A program made the translations under genes and the position numbers. Shown piece after piece: positions 61,809 through 64,000 of a stretch of 64,000 nt of DNA (position 1 is its first letter; each line of letters opens with the position of its first letter). The notes under the pieces were generated by a model. The model did not search any database. It had not been told where the DNA came from and was given only the letters and a program-made list of their open reading frames with translations. Source of the stretch: Mucilaginibacter_A sp965201005 (GTDB taxonomy: Bacteria > Bacteroidota > Bacteroidia > Sphingobacteriales > Sphingobacteriaceae); contig NZ_OZ241747.1 in the NCBI RefSeq assembly GCF_965201005.1, positions 1,798,001 through 1,862,000 on the forward strand, read 5' to 3'.

Positions 61809-61867
61809 ATGCTTCTTTTATTGGCCTAAAATTGGAAAAGAAAGATCTATGGCCATAAAAGAAGCAC
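61809..61867. repeat. Outward-core inverted pair of iterated words (59 bp)
   Basis: ATGCTTCTTTTATT with flank GGCCTAAAATT at the left and CATAAAAGAAGCAC at the right, between convergent genes. Confidence 0.88.
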
Positions 61868-61964
61868 GGTGATTTTTTTCGACATCAATTTAAACAGTTC
61901 TTAATGAATGATTATGAAAAATTGATTTAAGATCCGCCAATCGAGATTTGGGTTTTTTATAAAT

Positions 61965-63692
61965 TTATCTTCTACTTAAAGCAAAACTTTTAGATTCATT
62001 TTTCAGGTCAGGGAAATGAGAGTTTATTATGACAAGGCTACCATGCGCATTTGCAGAAATAAACAAATCATGTTTATCTTTTGCAGCAATTCCATAAGTA
62101 GAAACGCTGATGTTTTTCAAAACAGTATTGGATAGTACGCCTACTTTTTCGCCCTCGTTTTTCGCAATCACACTTATGCTATTAGATAAACTGTTCGTGA
62201 TAGTTAAGTTATTGATTTCTATTCCTGAAATGCTTCTTTTATCCACACAAATTTCTACTGCAGCGCGCCAGCCCCATTCGTGGTCAAAACCACCGCTGGC
62301 CTTTATTTTGCAATCTGCAATAACCGTTGTTCCGCTAAAGTTATTATTGATGTTATTATCTTTACTTTCGGTAGGGAAGGTGGTACTGATCAAAACGGCC
62401 GAACCTTGAGAAATATCTGTAAATAAACAACCTTCGATTTTATTACTGTCGCCGCCGTAAATTGCTGACCCATTGGCCAAAAAAGGTAGCTGGGCAGTGC
62501 AATGCGTTATCAGGTTATATCCCGGTGAAAATTCCTGCTTCATAAAGGTAGTTGGCCAAATGGCAAAGCAATCATCTCCTGTATTCCGGGCTGTACAGTT
62601 TTCTATGGTGGAGTGGTTCATCCCGACACAAAAATTTATCCCGTCGGCAATGGTGTTCCGCATCCGGCAATCGGTAATTTTCAGTTTACTGGAATTTTCG
62701 ATCCACATGCCGACTTTTGTGTGCTCAACCCAAAGGCGCGAGATAGTAGAGTTGGTGCCGTAAGAGCCGACTATGCCATCGTTGGCTTCGCTGTCACTTC
62801 TGTAGTTTAGTTTGCCAATGATCGCAAAATCAGAAAGATGGATATTATTTCCATTACCTATTATCCGCACCCGCTTGGTTGCATCGGTGTAAAGTGTTTC
62901 GTCTCCGGTTAAAATTGTATGCCACATTCCGGCTCCTTGAATGGTTACATTTGCAGGTACAACAATATCCCCGGTAATTTTAAATGTTCCGGTCGGGATC
63001 CAAACACTTTTTCCGGTTTTTGCAGCCTCAGCTATACAATTTCTGAATGCTGCTGTATAATCATCCTTAAAATCACTTCCCAAAAAGTTTTTACCGGTAA
63101 CGGATAAAGAATTTGCAGGTGCCTTTAATGCCGGTGCAACGTTTTCAAGGTCAGCAAGATCAATAATGCAGTATTGAGCTTCACCTGATTGGCTTTCGTC
63201 TTTTTGTATCCTTATCAGATCTCCTTTTTTGATCTGAACATTAGTGATTCGGACCTCGTTATAAAAATTCCTTGCTTTTCCGGCCGAAGGATCATTAGTA
63301 AAGGGATATTTGCCATAAAGCCAGGAATAACGCGATGAAATCAGCTGCCGCCCTACAAGCTTTCCGTTTCTGTAAACACCTAAAGTAGCGTTGAGGCCGT
63401 TGCCTTCCTTCTTATCAGGAAGACTATACCTGATAACCATTGTGTTTGCAATAACAGTGGAAGTAAATTCTACAAACTGCCCTTTGGCACTAAGCTTTAC
63501 ACACTTTTGTCCGGATGATTCTGTTTCGACTTGATAAGGCCCGTACTTTGGCCCAAGGACTGTTCCGGTTGTTTTCATCTGCTCTGCTTCAAAGGTCGTC
63601 CAGGGAATAGTTGCGCCGTATTTTTCTTTAGCGAAGCAAACAGAGGTGACAAGAACCAGAACGATAATCAGGCATTTGTTTTTGATATTCAT
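61965..63692 (-). CDS. Secreted parallel beta-helix protein with CBM35-like domain (GH87/mycodextranase-like)
   Basis: A 575-residue exported protein. Signal peptide MNIKNKCLIIVLVLVTSVCF, then a carbohydrate-binding-like domain (FEAEQMKTTGTVLGP, GQFVEFTSTVIANTMVIRYSLPD, SWLYGKYPFTNDPSAG, about residues 35-190), then a right-handed beta-helix (VWIPTGTFKITGDIVVPANVTIQGAGMWHTIL, about 230-560). The combination is that of mycodextranase-type alpha-1,3-glucanases and pectate-lyase-like proteins; I prefer the former without certainty. The word at 62230-62243 encodes VDKRSIS. It lies just downstream of a GH97 remnant, consistent with alpha-glucan use. Confidence 0.8.
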   Translation of the reverse strand: MNIKNKCLIIVLVLVTSVCFAKEKYGATIPWTTFEAEQMKTTGTVLGPKYGPYQVETESSGQKCVKLSAKGQFVEFTSTVIANTMVIRYSLPDKKEGNGLNATLGVYRNGKLVGRQLISSRYSWLYGKYPFTNDPSAGKARNFYNEVRITNVQIKKGDLIRIQKDESQSGEAQYCIIDLADLENVAPALKAPANSLSVTGKNFLGSDFKDDYTAAFRNCIAEAAKTGKSVWIPTGTFKITGDIVVPANVTIQGAGMWHTILTGDETLYTDATKRVRIIGNGNNIHLSDFAIIGKLNYRSDSEANDGIVGSYGTNSTISRLWVEHTKVGMWIENSSKLKITDCRMRNTIADGINFCVGMNHSTIENCTARNTGDDCFAIWPTTFMKQEFSPGYNLITHCTAQLPFLANGSAIYGGDSNKIEGCLFTDISQGSAVLISTTFPTESKDNNINNNFSGTTVIADCKIKASGGFDHEWGWRAAVEICVDKRSISGIEINNLTITNSLSNSISVIAKNEGEKVGVLSNTVLKNISVSTYGIAAKDKHDLFISANAHGSLVIINSHFPDLKNESKSFALSRR

Positions 63693-63706
63693 GATCTTGT
63701 TAAAAT

Positions 63707-64000
63707 TTAAGACTTTTTCATGTATTTAAACGCGGTGTCCAGTTGCCGTTGATAATCTGTCGCGGAGCTGGAAGTTTCATTGTGCATGATCATTTTACGC
63801 CTTTTGATACCGCGTAAGCTCCTTGCTGTCAAAATCAGGATAAGACGTTACAAAACTGAAAAAATTTTCTTTCCGGAACCCAAACCAGTATTCCCGGCCG
63901 GTGTTCCGGCCTGCTACCAAAAAACCTTTGATACTGTTTTTATCGGCAAAATTTATGTAACGTATTACATTCGCTGTATTGGCAATGTGAATCCCGGTCG
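63707..64000 (-). pseudogene. GH97 alpha-glucosidase remnant (frameshifted, truncated)
   Basis: On minus, the first visible frame reads TGIHIANTANVIRYINFAD, then FLVAGRNTGREYWFGF and SYPDFDSKELTRYQKA, ending at TAA (63795-63797). These match the GH97 catalytic barrel (typical IDFAAENGF, EGWNTGWEDWFG, YPDFDVKEL). Immediately downstream the other frame continues MIMHNETSSSATDYQRQL, the GH97 HHETSG region, and stops after FKYMKKS at 63707. So there is a frame break near two short A runs, and the C-terminal third of the enzyme is absent. The start lies outside the window. A B-type word (63931-63944) is in the remnant. Confidence 0.82.

Larger units (their letters stand above)
971..63944. repeat. 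Window-wide family of short iterated words, core TAAAAGAAGCAT
   Basis: Seen directly: exact cores on the plus strand begin at 4709, 4777, 6501, 12476, 17101, 18451, 19381, 24616, 26352, 28759, 30876, 33049, 33876, 37924, 43512, 45314, 48033, 55064, 55856, 57140 and 61096. Exact cores on the minus strand (ATGCTTCTTTTA on plus) begin at 3942, 13948, 14095, 19407, 24167, 24535, 25069, 28689, 28937, 41233, 46154, 46845, 48264, 49339, 51116, 61809 and 62230. One-base variants lie near 2700, 5769, 6943, 7955, 8037, 12399, 14046, 31236, 38916, 41210, 53610, 54576 and 61856. A second class, TAAAAACAG[CT]AT, lies near 973, 2382, 14138, 15364, 17492, 22913, 26976, 27240, 35141, 35213, 37777, 41497, 43879, 44489, 45865, 46641, 49627, 50909, 57166 and 63931. 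Upstream of most cores is an AAATTTTA-like tract and about five variable bases. The function is unknown; resemblance to DNA uptake words is inference. Confidence 0.93.

Noticed and set aside
7955..61867. Inverted word pairs as insertion-sequence remnants
   Set aside because: Interiors are unrelated, no transposase is present and I see no target duplications.
971..63944. Iterated word as a transcription-factor operator
   Set aside because: Copies are too many, lie mostly inside genes or after them, and show no preference for promoter positions.
971..63944. Iterated word explained by codon bias or peptide conservation
   Set aside because: The same bases are read in different frames and on both strands, and also occur between genes with the same flanks.

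Overview
The window looks like a chromosomal segment of a Bacteroidota bacterium, most likely family Sphingobacteriaceae (Mucilaginibacter/Pedobacter type). The evidence is SusC/SusD, a type IX secretion (CHU_C) sorting domain, a type III glutamine synthetase, GH20, GH92 and GH97 enzymes, DUF4296, and promoters of the TAnnTTTG type. Species is not determinable by eye. No rRNA, phage, transposase or CRISPR array is visible.

Layout. 1-2.7 kb: membrane operon with a UbiA prenyltransferase (cut by the window edge), a GT-C-like membrane protein and a HAD phosphatase. 2.8-4.7 kb: rpsF-rpsR-rplI, then mtgA. 4.8-7.5 kb (minus): two heterodisulfide-reductase-like Fe-S proteins and a small conserved protein. 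7.7 kb: tRNA-Phe. 8.1-19.4 kb: TonB receptor, beta-helix lipoprotein, MINPP-type phytase, YncE/phosphoesterase fusion lipoprotein, YdcF-like protein and a secreted protein, together a plausible phosphate-ester scavenging locus. 19.6-24.4 kb: SusC/SusD pair. 24.8-33.8 kb: DUF2630 protein, large T9SS-sorted adhesin-like protein, MFS transporter, trxB, DUF4230, GH20, lipoprotein. 33.9-37.5 kb (minus): purM and glnN. 38-41 kb: single-chain restriction-modification enzyme with a damaged 5' end. 41.4-48.8 kb: purL, VOC protein, trmN6, yfcE, rnhA, tRNA-His, GH92, LEA/YtxH protein. 48.9-57.1 kb: PPTase, lysC, GNAT, yggS, DUF4296, mutS2, NodB-fascin protein, truA. 57.2-59.6 kb (minus): RsbQ-like hydrolase with a PAS sensor, and ohr. 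59.7-61.7 kb: radical SAM/TIGR03915 DNA-repair pair. 62-64 kb (minus): secreted beta-helix enzyme behind a frameshifted, truncated GH97 pseudogene.

The outstanding signal is not a gene. A 12-base word, TAAAAGAAGCAT, occurs about 38 times exactly by my count (21 plus, 17 minus), with about 35 more variants including a second class, TAAAAACAG[CT]AT. By chance about 0.01 copies would be expected. Copies share a flank: an AAATTTTA-like tract, then about five variable bases, then the core. They lie between genes and inside many housekeeping genes, in both orientations and several reading frames. Between genes they often occur as inverted pairs: tight 39-42 bp hairpins that look like terminators, or 55-159 bp elements with the cores at the outer ends. 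They also supply stop codons, part of a start region and pieces of signal peptides. This is the signature of a genome-wide iterated word such as the DNA uptake sequences of Neisseriaceae and Pasteurellaceae, but with a different sequence and in a phylum where I know of none. The uptake role is inference; the repeat itself is directly visible.
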